NCBI GenBank assembly: GCA_032622095.1 | Contig: CP136065.1 | Coordinates: 22,560,134 to 22,624,133, forward strand | Length of the DNA: 64,000 bases | Direction: 5' to 3' | Source of the DNA: Siphonodentalium dalli | Lineage: Eukaryota > Mollusca > Scaphopoda > Gadilida > Siphonodentaliidae | Shown here: positions 54,740 to 64,000 of the stretch, one piece after another | Layout of the letters: every line of letters begins with the position of its first letter | Numbering within the stretch: the stretch's first letter is position 1 | The notes under the pieces: generated by a model | What the model was told of the DNA's origin: nothing | Databases searched by the model: none | The model's input: only the letters and a program-made list of their open reading frames with translations | Position numbers and translations under genes: made by a program

Positions 54740-57685
54740 TCCTGTATGAAGAGCCCATGACACGTCCATCAATAAATGAATACATGTCTCATGGGACTGT
54801 TTATATATACACATATAAGACTGGAGTAAAGTTGAGACCAACGCGTCTTTGTTAATTTTGGTGCCCAGATTTCAACGAAATTTGGTGTGGTGACTCAGGG
54901 TTCCCTGGCAGAGTGTATAATGGCGTTAGTTTTTCTAAATTTTGATTTAAACAAATTTAAATGAATACAAAAAATATGAACATATGTGAATATTTAGGTA
55001 CAAATAAACCTATTTGCACGAGAATATGTCGCAGCACCAGATATAGAGGAATGTGGGCCACAGTTAGACATGGGTCAGAGTGAGATATTGCCTCTAACAT
55101 TTCTCTAATTTCCAGACCAATATTCATGGCGCCAGTCATTTTAATTTTAAGTGGAAGTGGCCCAGCAAACAGCAGACGAGAATACTTTTTCTGACCAAAT
55201 TGCAGATGAAGATAGATAATTCTAAAATCAACTGTTTTTTTGTGTTTGTCAGATGTTTGACAAATGAGCAATATTCGTTGAGCACAAAGTTAATAAATTA
55301 CAAGTTTTTGTAAATTTTATGCTATAATTGACTGCAGTTTTTTTTGGAGCAATTTATCGATTCTGTCAACTGAAGCGGCATTTCAAAAAATCTTCTTGTT
55401 GTTGGAATCTGATGATATGGGGACTATTGATTCGGATTGAATCATTGAGGACCTTTAAGCGAAAAATATCTTTGTTGGATAAATTCACATATAATACTGA
55501 ATACATTTTTATGAATAAAGGGTTACGTAGATGGGGCACAATGACTCAATGAGACATAATTTATGGCCTATGGTAGGATCCAACTTCAGTAGATGATAGG
55601 CACTTCAAAAAGGAATGAGATAATTTGCCAAATGACTATTGTTTTGGGGCTGGAGTAGATAAATAATTTAGATCAAACAAACTGATGTTACTACTTATGG
55701 GTAACCCCTTCTGTGAAGTAGGTGATGAGAAACAAGTATTAAGGGTGGTCCCAGCTCGAGATTGCATGCTTGTTCGTGACTTTTATGAGCTTTTATCGTA
55801 CTCTCAGATGTCTAAGCATTGTGATGGTCAATAATAGTAATAGCGGAGACCTAGACTGAAATTAACAATATTGATGGAAATTTAATTCTATTTAATTCTA
55901 TTTCAATTTAATTCTATACATGTCTCTTTGTCAAAAAACTTAATCATCGTTGAGAATTTTATCTAAAATTACTAATCATGCGACACATGCTGCCACTATT
56001 GGTTAATAGGCATCTGATAGTATACAAACATTTTAATAATTGCCCGGGAGGAATGGCATTATTCTTGACAGGCATAGATACATAGATGTTCATGGCATGG
56101 TCTGAGAAAATGCTACTAGATTAAACATTTATATGATTGCCTCATTAGTCATGTATAACTAGAAGGTCGTGACAGTTCAACTAAGTTGCCTGGAATTATT
56201 ATGTTTAGCATACATATTATTCCAATCTCAATGTGTCAAGTCGACAATAGCAAGTACGCAGGGCTATATTTAATATTTTTTCCACAAATAGCCACTAGTT
56301 AATATATATGCTAGCCATGCTGGTCAAACTCCCGCTTAATGCTTAAGGTCTAAATCGAGAACACAGTGTTAAAATCATGAATTATTTAATATGTGAGAAT
56401 GCTAAAACTTATCACCGTGCATTATAATTATTATATTTAACTTGATGTGTCCATCACAGGAAACAGAATTCATACACACAGATGGAAAGTTGGCCCAGAA
56501 GCATATCCTCTCACCAGTCACTGCGCATGAACTCTGCAGTGTGCCGAGACCAGTTGGGATTGGGAGATATTCTTCTTTTCCTTCGCTCAACAAGAAGATA
56601 AACGACTCACAGTGAGTGGGTGAGGCTGAGCTGATAACTAAATTTACTAATCTGTAATCACTAAACAACAGAACAAGTCAAATCGCGGTGGTGATCAGTC
56701 TGCACAGACCAGTCCACATTTCACTCCAGTGACCTTCATTTTCATATTTTTTTTCAGTCACAGATTCGTCATTGAGTTTCTTATTCCGACTGACTGATTT
56801 TCAGTTTTAAACTTCCAAGTTCAAAACAAGTCGTTGTTGTTATTCTTCTTCTTTTGACTGCTTTGACATCAAAGTCATTCCAGTAATGGGCTCGTTGTGC
56901 TATCTTCGCTTGTGTTTTCTCGTTTGTTCTTAACGCCTACGTGCGGTGATACCGTTGTACATTTAAAATACGAGCGATAACAAGCAATTCAGTTTCAAAT
57001 TTCGCAAATAAAAGAGCGCCACCATCTTGTAAAGAAAATACGTCATCATTTCCAATTAACGTTGCTATGGCTTGCCAGGGGACGTAATTTTCAAACTTTA
57101 ACGGTACGGAATCTGTCGAGGTTTGCCGAATGCTATGCGCCCGTGTCAGCTAAATCCACATTAAGCATTTAATTTTGAATAAGGTTGATTTTGTGTTTCA
57201 AATTTAATAGTGTTGCTATGGGGAGGCTGATCGAAGAAGAAAAATAAATTCGTTTTATTAATTTGTCAATTCTATTCCAACATGGCGCCCACCATAGGCC
57301 CCATAGGTCTGAATCGCCCGGATGTAAAAACAATTTTTTCATGTTGATGGGGTATAGAAATTACTGACGTCACAACTATACTTGCGTCATTTACGCAATA
57401 CCGTAAAACAACCCTTTCGGGTTGTGATTAACATGTTAACATCATGTCAGGCCATGAGGTAAAACACGAACCTCTGGTTCTCGTTTCACCATTGCGTCAC
57501 AACAAATTCGTGCGATAATGTTAACCAGTTCACACACTATAAACTGTTTAATTACAGGGAGTTTCCCCCAGGACAATGCTTGTTTCTAATAATATTCTCT
57601 ACATATTTCTAATTATGAACCTCTATGGTGCAAATTTTCTCAATACAATAAAAAGATCCTGGGACCCTTTCCCAAAACAGGTAAA
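54740..57685. other. Intron, nothing recognised over ~2.9 kb
   Basis: 55190-55260 has a 'gaagatagataattctaaaatcaac' phrase from the MITE A family. TTTAATTCTA repeats three times at 55880-55915. Otherwise no exon, RNA gene or clear repeat. A reverse frame at 56402-56668 has no domain or splice sites. Confidence 0.45.
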
Positions 57686-58445
57686 ACAAGAGGTGTGCAC
57701 TCAAGTGCTAGCATACCCCCACCGTGGCAAATTCAACCCGCATTATCCGTAAACTCAACCAAAAAGATTTTTAACTTTAAAGAAAAATTCGGACTAATAA
57801 TATTGATATGGTGTCACAAGAAGCTTGTACAGAAATAATTATTCAAATCGGTTCATATTTGTTAAAGTTATTAAGTCAGACAGAATTTTCTAAGTCAAAA
57901 TAAGTCGAAAATGAGGTGTAATATTACGAAAAACAGTCTGAGCCAATCCCTAGCCGCATCATGTAGAGAGGGTATTGTGAGAAGCATGTATACCAAAATT
58001 ATTGAAATCGGTTCATATTTGTTAAAGTTATTAAGTCAGACAGAATTTTCTAAGTCAAAATAAGTCGAAAATGAGGTGTAATATTACTAAAAACAGTCTG
58101 AGCCAATCCCTAGCCGCATCACGTAGAGAGGGTATTGTGAGAAGCATGTATACCAAAATTATTGAAATCGGTTCATATTTGTTAAAGTTATTAAGTCGGA
58201 CAGAATTTTCTAAGTCAAAATAAGTCGAAAAAGAGGCGTAACTTGAAAACAAAAAGTCGGACCGAACCGCAATTAGCATCATACGGAGAGACCGTCCTAA
58301 GGAGATTGCATACCAAAAATTATTGAAATCGGTTCATAGTTGTTCGAGTTATGAGGTCGGACGGACGGACAAACGGAAGGAGAAAACGTGACGGACGGAC
58401 GCAGTCAATCCAGTATACCCCCCATTTTCTTCGAAAGTGGGGGTA
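57686..58445. repeat. Element with ~160-bp tandem units
   Basis: Three and a half units with ATTGAAATCGGTTCATATTT, 'gttaaagttattaagtcagacagaattttctaagtc' and 'cagtctgagccaatccctagccgcatca', at about 57820, 57980, 58140 and 58310. It starts CTAGCATACCCCCACCGTGG and ends 'cttcgaaagtgggggtata', so the outer ends are short inverted repeats (TACCCCCAC/GTGGGGGTA). A (GGAC)n stretch precedes the end. Non-coding. Confidence 0.8.
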
Positions 58446-58703
58446 TAAATATTCCTGTATACCCAACTGGACCCATTACTCAGGATTCAATAAAATGCAT
58501 GGTATGCTGCATTTACAGCACATCAATGTTCAAAATTTAATTATTAGGTCAATGATGACTGTCGATCTTAGTATAAAGTCTACGTCTTGTAAACCAATTT
58601 GTTTAACTGGTAAGTTGTATTCAGTCTTCCGTGTTTAACTGGCATTCAGGATTCATGGGAGTGTGTGTAAATGGCGACACCCTCATTTATGAGATATACA
58701 TAC

Positions 58704-58876
58704 CTGATCCAGAGCACCTAACTCCAACATCTTCACTGTGATCACAATTATTAGATCCCCATCCATTATGTCTACACTGTGTTATAGATTGCTCAGTTCC
58801 CTTACAAGTTAAATCATCTATCCATATTGGACCAGAGCCTGATCCATAAACTGAACTTGACCTATATACACCAGAA
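58704..58876 (-). CDS. Exon: second half of SRCR domain 1
   Basis: This 173-nt exon has acceptor ttggtag and donor GTATGT. It encodes the carboxy half of a scavenger receptor cysteine-rich domain. Readable landmarks are SGVYRSSSVYGSGSGPIW, then IDDLTCKGTE, then C-R-H-N-GWG, NCDHSEDVGVRC. These match the canonical block 'G.GPIW.DD..C.G.E..L..C.H.GWG..NC.H.EDAGV.C'. SRCR domains are disulfide-bonded extracellular modules that bind proteins or other ligands. The exon starts in phase 2, so an upstream exon carrying the first half of the domain ('...GTVCDD...') must lie at higher coordinates. I found none before 64000. It ends in phase 1 and joins the LDLa exon at 51412-51534 across a 7.2-kb intron. 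Confidence 0.93.
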
Positions 58877-58928
58877 CTACCAAAGAGAAATGTTTTGAAT
58901 TATACTACAGGTCTGGTAAATATTTTAA

Positions 58929-59184
58929 TCCTTTCATGACTGGAGCTTCCTGATTTTTTATGAAAACCCTGTGTCAGTGCATTCTCTTATAATTGCAAGT
59001 CGCCCATAGGGCACCTCACATATGTAAGAGAATACATTGGCCTAATAATATTTACTTTGATGTTGTAAGACAGTGCATTCTCTTATATATTCGAGGCTCC
59101 CTGTGGGCGATGTGCATATATAAGAGAATGCACTGGCACAGGATCTTTAATGCTGCACAAACACTGCTCCCATCATGAAAGTGT
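58929..59184. mobile_element. piggyBac-like MITE, family B copy 3 (inverted)
   Basis: TTAA at 58925-58928 before TCCTTTCATGACTGGAGCTT. The other end is GCTCCCATCATGAAAGTG, with the duplication eroded. Contains the family's TAAGAGAATGCACTGGCACA block and its inverse. Frames here are by-products. Confidence 0.8.
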
Positions 59185-59804
59185 TCAGACGTATAAATTG
59201 GAATAGAGTAAAACCTCTCCAAATGAAACACCCTTCGAAAATTGTGCTACCAGGAAACATGAAGACGCCATTACAAAGAGTGATCAAGTAATTTTGAGAA
59301 ACAACACAATAATAACAAGGTTGCACATCAAAGATGGCTATATGGTCAAGTGAATATGTCTGACAGAGAATTACTAAAAATTGACAAACTAAAGATTCAT
59401 ATCTCAGAACTAAGGGCCATAACTCAGGTCAATAAAAACAAAGGTTGCTCATCAGAGATGGCTCTGTTCAAAATTTTGCTCATAAGAGTGAATCTGTATG
59501 ACCGAGAGGCACATGAGATGTTTAACCCATACCTTCAACCACACCATCTTAAAATTAGCAATCTAGAACTAAATATACAGAAACATGATGCGGAAATGAT
59601 TGGAAAAATATATTTGGAGTGGTTTTTCCATCATTCACTTAGATATAAATATGAGACTGATTATACATATTATAGTATTACTTGCATAGCATGTGTTCAT
59701 GTCATGATTGAAGAAAGGGTTGATATTTTCCAAACCAATCAATCGAAAACAAAATCTATGTGATTATTACAGGTGGAGAATGTATTATGATTAATCTTGA
59801 TGTG
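59185..59804. other. Intron-type repeat, no gene
   Basis: AAAGATGGCTATATGGTCAA and AGAGATGGCTCTGTTCAAAA repeat at ~120-bp spacing with GACAGAG- and GACCGAG-type phrases. A 137-codon open frame (59350-59763) runs through this repeat but has no domain and no splice support. Confidence 0.45.
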
Positions 59805-59809
59805 ATTAT

Positions 59810-60061
59810 CCCTTTCATGACTGGAGCTTCCTGCCTTTTCCAAAAACCCTGCCAATACATTCTCTTATATACGCGAGTCACTCATAGGGCGCCTTGCATA
59901 TATAAGAGAATACAGAGGCCTAAAAATATTTATTTTGATCTTGTAAGCCAGTTCATTCTCTAAATATGCGAGGTTCCCTATGGGAGGCTCGCATATATTT
60001 AAGAAAATGAACTGGCACAATATCTTTAATGCTGCACCAGCGCAGCTCCCGTCATGAAAGG
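59810..60061. mobile_element. piggyBac-like MITE, family B copy 4 (inverted)
   Basis: Ends CCCTTTCATGACTGGAGCTT and AGCTCCCGTCATGAAAGG. ATTAT flanks both sides (59805-59809 and 60062-60066). Internal TATATAAGAGAATACA and TTCATTCTCTAAATATGCGA blocks as in copies 1-3. It lies 0.6 kb from copy 3. Confidence 0.8.
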
Positions 60062-60184
60062 ATTATGGCCTGAGGAACCCATTCATTAAGTCAGTGCCAA
60101 ATGAACAGCATTATTTTTATCTTACAGCACACATTGGAACTTCAAAACAAGACAACGATTCTAATAATGAAATGTATTTATAGA

Positions 60185-60680
60185 CTGTTCATTAATGAAC
60201 CTGGTTGAAACAACAAGAGGTCGCTTCGACGGTACTGCCATACCCCCTCCCCCACCCAGTGGCATATTTGAACTGACAAAGTATGGTTGAGAACTTTTCG
60301 GACGAGGAAAAAACCCAACATTTTCATATAAACAAAGATAAATAACTGTAGATCGTAATTCACGAACAAATTAACACTTAATTGATTGCCATCATAGTAG
60401 TGAACATCCTTGCCAAATGTTATTTATATCTCTCAACTGGAGATGCGGACAAAAAACCAACACTTCCAAATAAACAAAGATAAATAACTCTAGAATGGAA
60501 AACATGAACAAAACAATTGAACACTGAATTGACTACGTCATAGTAGTGAACATCCACACCAATTTTCATTGAAATCAAATAACTTGTGTTTGAGATGTCT
60601 CCCCGGATGGATGGAAGGACGGATGCATGCACACACGACTCGATGGACGGATGGATGGAACCCATGGAAAGATGAGCTAA
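60185..60680. repeat. Tandem duplication of ~150 bp ending in a GGAT-rich tract
   Basis: AAACAAAGATAAATAACT, GAACAAA-AATT-ACACT-AATTGA and CATAGTAGTGAACATCC occur at about 60275-60415 and again at about 60430-60565. It ends with (GGATGGAC)n-like sequence at 60605-60660. Non-coding. Confidence 0.7.
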
Positions 60681-60839
60681 AAATGTGTCAATGAATACAA
60701 TGATACTTTATTGGCTGATTTTTGACAAAATAAATCAAATAACTTTTTATGGACCTATGTTTGGGAAATAATGGCTACGGGCAACTGAAATTACCCCCAC
60801 ACCCAGAGGTGAAATGCTTCTTTGGCATGTGACCCAGAA

Positions 60840-61035
60840 ATCTATATATATAAAAAGTAGGATCTGTCTGTCGGTCTGTTCACGATTTTTCTCCCAGACA
60901 CCTGGACCGATTTCAACCAAACCGGCAGATGTTATGATAACAAAGTCTTTTTTTAAATGTATGCTACGCGCTCAAAGGGGTTACGGGCCCCTATGCCATT
61001 TAATAAAAGCTCCAAAAAAGAGCCTGTTTCAGCTA
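60840..61035 (+). mobile_element. Possible Helitron-like 5' region
   Basis: TCTATATATATAAAAAGTAG, then GGATCTGTCTGTCGGTCTGT, and 'gacacctggaccgatttcaaccaaa' match the wording typical of Helitron 5' ends. A CTAG at 61033 could mark a 3' end, but the only hairpin (AGGGG...CCCCT near 60976-60992) lies too far upstream. Tentative. Confidence 0.4.
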
Positions 61036-61312
61036 GTAAAATATAAAAATAAGGCCATCCAAAATTAATTAATTGTTATAATTTTACAGATCAGTGCGGG
61101 AGGGAAGATTTTATTAATTTGTTATTCCGAATCAGTGATGTGTGACTACTACAATCTTGCGTAAGGAGCCTAAATTGAAATAATAGAGATATGTAACGTA
61201 AAGACCAACTCCCCACTGAATATTTTAGATCTATTTTAGATTTTGTTCAGGATTTTGGCAGGGTATCACATCTTTGTGGGCCAATCAACACTATTTATTC
61301 AAAAGTTATTAA

Positions 61313-61444
61313 CCCTTTCAGCGCCAAGTCCGATTTTTTTATCAACCCATATCTCCTTGATCATTTTTCAAATTTATTGATTATATTATTGTGATGCATT
61401 GATGGAAAGAGCTCTTACAAAAATCAGACTTGGCACTGAAAGGG
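61313..61444. mobile_element. piggyBac-like MITE, family G copy 2
   Basis: TTAA on both sides (61309-61312 and 61445-61448). Ends CCCTTTCAGCGCCAAGTCCG and CAGACTTGGCACTGAAAGGG. 34 bp shorter than copy 1. Confidence 0.9.
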
Positions 61445-61448
61445 TTAA

Positions 61449-62139
61449 ATTGCACATATTTTACTGTATACTCTTCTTTGTAGGTATCTCTTGTGTTTTT
61501 GAGGATGACAAGCGCTCCCTTTGGCACTGATCGACATCAAATAACTGAATTATTTAATCTTACTGGACAAATGTGTATACAAACAACCATTGCATACTAT
61601 CAAATTCGAATAACTGCAATCATAATTAGAGCTTCTCCTATGAAACAACACTGGAATCAATGAAGAACAAGGTGTTCCGATGCCTAATCAACTATCCATT
61701 TGAAAATTAATATGAGTTGTCGTGTGAGCATTGGGAATGTGCATAAACAAATTCAAATCTTTTATTTTGTGATCTTTGGGTGGCATAAAAACCATGCGCT
61801 CGCATTCTTTACAAAATATGGTGGCCTAGTAAAAGGGAAATTGACTTAGCGATGCCTTAGACCAGTATGTTAGACAATAGAGTGAAGACACTACGTCCAA
61901 AAGCGTTCAATTTCTGAAGGTCAAAATAGACGTGTTGGTGGCCATTTTTTTTCATTGAAATTTTTCAAATTGGATAGCTCCCATCTAGAGGTGCTTCTCC
62001 TGTAAATTTTCAAATCTATTCTTCAATAAATGCAGACTGCATGGTGTGTTGATAGATTCCAATTTGAAATCCAAGGTGGCTGCTCGGTCAAAATAGGAGT
62101 CTCCCATCTAAAGGTCACCCTGAACTTCTGTATTAAGTT
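61449..62139. other. Nothing recognised
   Basis: AT-rich, probably intron or upstream of the protease gene. Phrases such as 'tggtggccattttttttcattgaaatttttcaaa' belong to the intronic repeat type. No coding signal. Confidence 0.4.
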
Positions 62140-62735
62140 TGGTGATGATGGGATGGGGGATGTGGTCTGTAGGGTGTGATGATGGGATGGGGGATGTGGT
62201 CTGTAGGGTGTGATGATGGGATGGGGATGTGGTCTGTAGGGTGTGATGATGGGATGGGGGATGTGGTCTGTAGGGTGTGATGATGGGATGGGGGATGTGG
62301 TCTGTAGGGTGTGATGATGGGATGGGGGGATGTGGTCTGTAGGGTGTGTATTAAGTTTGGTGATGATGGGATGGTGGATGTGGTCTGTAGGGTGTGTATT
62401 AAGTTTGGTGATGATGGGGTGGGGGATGTGGTCTGTAGGGTGTGTATTAAGTTTGGTGATGATGGGATGGGGATGTGGTCTGTAGGGTGTGTATTAAGTT
62501 TGGTGATGATGGGATGGGGGATGTGGTCTGTAGGGTGTGTATTAAGTTTGGTGATGATGGGATGGGGTCTGTAGGGTGTGTATTAAGTTTGGTGATGATG
62601 GGATGGGGGATGTGGTCTGTAGGGTGTGTATTAAGTTTGGTGATGATGGGATGGGGGGTGTGGTCTGTAGGGTGTGTATTAAGTTTGGTGATGATGAGAT
62701 GGGGGATGTGGTCTGTAGGGTGTGCTAAAGCATTT
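62140..62735. repeat. Two-level minisatellite, 34-bp then 48-bp units
   Basis: The first part (62140-62340) repeats GATGATGGGATGGGGGATGT plus GGTCTGTAGGGTGT about five to six times. The second part (62341-62724) adds GTATTAAGTTTGGT to each unit, making 48 bp, about eight copies with 1-12-bp indels. 48 is divisible by three, so long frames with a 16-residue repeat arise (VCRVCIKFGDDG...). It sits inside decayed 165-bp-type repeat sequence (62030-62140 and 62745-62960). Confidence 0.88.
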
Positions 62736-62960
62736 ATTTATGCAAATAATAAAATCAAAGATGGCTGCAGGCGGCCATGTTTTTCATCAAAAATCATTCA
62801 AATTTGATAGCTCCAATCTACAGGTAAGGGCTGTAGGGTGTACCAATGGATTCAAATTTTAAGACGGCTGCTAGTGGCCATGTTTTTCATTGTAATTACG
62901 AATTGTTTTACAACTCCCATCTATAGGTCACACTGAAGCTACATATGAAGATTAGTGAAG

Positions 62961-63630
62961 ATCGGATCAGGTAATGCGGCCAGTAGAGCATGCCAAAGGA
63001 TATTGTTGACAGACATACAGATGACATGCCAATCCATGGCAAAAGCTATTAAAGTTGAACTAAAAAGGATAATGGATTGATTCAAACTACCGATTGAGAA
63101 GCTGTTCAATATTCTGGGTTCACTCAGGCTGTGTTATGTTTTTCTATTATAGGCTTGCCTATAAAATAGTGGAAAATTACCAAAATGTATATCATCGTAT
63201 GTATCTCTTAGAAGCCACAGTAAAATACAATTTTGTTATTTCACTTTAGCGTTCGTTATTTTACTGTAGCTTATATAGTGAACGACAATTTTTATTTCGC
63301 AGCTCCAGTTTCTTTTTTTTTTTTGCATGAAAATAACCGCAGTTTCATTTTGGTTTTGTATTCACTGCAAATTCAGACTTAATCACTATCATAGGTCTTT
63401 CAAGTAGAAAGGAAGCTACTTTGTATTATTTGCTAACCAAAAACACTTGCAATTTCTATGTTTAATCCCGATGACGTTACCCACCCCATAAATGAATATT
63501 CCAAATATACCAGGATGAGATTGTGCACCCTGTAGATGAATATCGTCTGTATATTGAGATGATGCTCTAATTGTTATCAAAGTCATATTTATTCCCTCTT
63601 TGAACTTATGACATCCTTCATGTATACATA
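62961..63630. other. Nothing recognised
   Basis: TGTTATTTCACTTTAGCGTT and GTTATTTTACTGTAGC at 63235-63270 form a small repeat, and there is a T-run at 63312. No gene. Confidence 0.4.
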
Positions 63631-63940
63631 TACAGTCATGTCCTAAAAAATTGATTCCTTAACGACAGAACAATTGTGCGTAATTTTTCAGGATTCAGTT
63701 GAAAAAATGGCTTGTTGCCATTCATTGGAAAGCTCTCCCTGATTCCCAATCGCCAACCGGAACATCAGCCACAAGAATATGTTTATTCTTATTTTTCTTC
63801 TCTGCAAGATAAGTATATTATTTTAGTCACTGAGAGCTTTCCGGTGAATGGCAACAAGCCATATTTCCAACTAAATCCTGAAAAATTACCCATAATTCTG
63901 CTGTCGTTAAGGAGTCAATTATTTAGGGCATTACTGTGTA
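63631..63940. mobile_element. Mariner-like MITE, family C copy 6 with enlarged loop
   Basis: Ends TACAGTCATGTCCTAAAAAA and 'tatttagggcattactgtgta'. The arms include ATGGCTTGTTGCCATTCATT and 'gaatggcaacaagccata'. Unlike other copies, about 95 bp of unrelated sequence (63740-63830, CTGATTCCCAATCGCCAACC...) lies in the loop. Confidence 0.8.
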
Positions 63941-64000
63941 CTGAAAGTATATTTAACTGAATATAATATAATTATATGTGCAAGTTTCCCAAGATAAATA

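Larger units (their letters stand above)
8775..58876 (-). other. Partial gene: SRCR-LDLa-LDLa-SRCR-trypsin mosaic protease
   Basis: Span of one minus-strand gene assembled from eight exons at 58704-58876, 51412-51534, 49730-49840, 45794-45911, 42790-42927, 41674-41711, 38818-38995 and 8775-9028. Every exon has AG before it and GT after it. Exon phases join without a shift (2/1, 1/1, 1/1, 1/2, 2/2, 2/1, 1/2, 2/1), giving about 377 codons. The domain order is that of modular S1A proteases such as enteropeptidase, neurotrypsin and the TMPRSS group, which are secreted or anchored at the cell surface and cleave other proteins. The first half of the first SRCR domain, any signal or membrane anchor, and the catalytic-Ser exon are outside the window or were not found. 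Exon joins are inferred from phase and homology, not from transcripts. Confidence 0.85.

Noticed and set aside
59350-59763. 137-codon plus frame
   Set aside because: Lies in an intron-type repeat with repeated 'gagatggct' phrases, without domain or splice sites.
62311-62807. Frames of 87 and 110 codons with a 16-residue repeat
   Set aside because: Produced by the 48-bp minisatellite, whose unit is divisible by three.

Overview
This is a window of nuclear DNA from an animal. It is AT-rich and intron-like, it carries metazoan GT-AG exons of a modular secreted or membrane serine protease, and it is packed with transposable elements. The mix of repeats (Helitron-like elements, a DIRS retrotransposon, TTAA- and TA-flanked MITEs, purple 'gacggacggacgg' repeats, and frequent TACATGTA and ACCGGT words) suggests a marine invertebrate. 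A mollusc or other lophotrochozoan is my best guess, but the sequence alone does not prove it.

The only convincing host gene lies on the minus strand. I could read eight exons, all with good splice sites and all compatible in phase: 58704-58876 (second half of an SRCR domain), 51412-51534 (LDLa), 49730-49840 (LDLa), 45794-45911, 42790-42927 and a 38-nt micro-exon at 41674-41711 (a second, divergent SRCR-like domain), 38818-38995 (start of the trypsin domain with the catalytic His) and 8775-9028 (trypsin domain with the catalytic Asp). The amino-terminal exons should lie beyond 64000. The exon with the catalytic Ser (GDSGGP) was not found and should lie below position 1. The protein is an SRCR-LDLa-LDLa-SRCR-trypsin mosaic like enteropeptidase, neurotrypsin and TMPRSS proteins. 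Its zymogen cleavage region lacks the usual R-IVGG motif.

A 29.8-kb intron (9029-38817) separates the His and Asp exons. It holds a degraded 5.7-kb DIRS-type tyrosine-recombinase retrotransposon (32041-37727, minus strand). The classic inverted terminal repeats and an internal complementary region are still readable. Open frames remain for a Gag-like protein, reverse transcriptase, RNase H with a methyltransferase-like region, and tyrosine recombinase, but stops and frameshifts break them.

Most of the rest is non-coding repeat. There are several MITE families: two TTAA-flanked families plus a third with the same target site, a TA-flanked mariner-like family in six copies, and a family with long inverted ends in four copies. 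There are Helitron-type ends, a hAT-like element with an 8-bp target duplication, and large tandem arrays at 12.9-14.1, 20.3-21.9, 42.2-42.5, 57.8-58.4 and 62.1-62.7 kb.

The most unusual theme is the fold-back elements. Several unrelated sequences share one architecture, with short-unit satellite arrays in inverted orientation at the two ends of an element (10.0, 21.9-23.0, 23.1-24.2, 24.8-25.2, 25.5-26.9, 41.9-42.5 and 54.2-54.7 kb). Alongside them are a 1.6-kb fold-back at 46.2-47.8 kb, a perfect 91-bp palindrome at 16223-16313 and a long hairpin with a CTTCGG loop at 41511-41651. No tRNA, rRNA or CRISPR features were seen.
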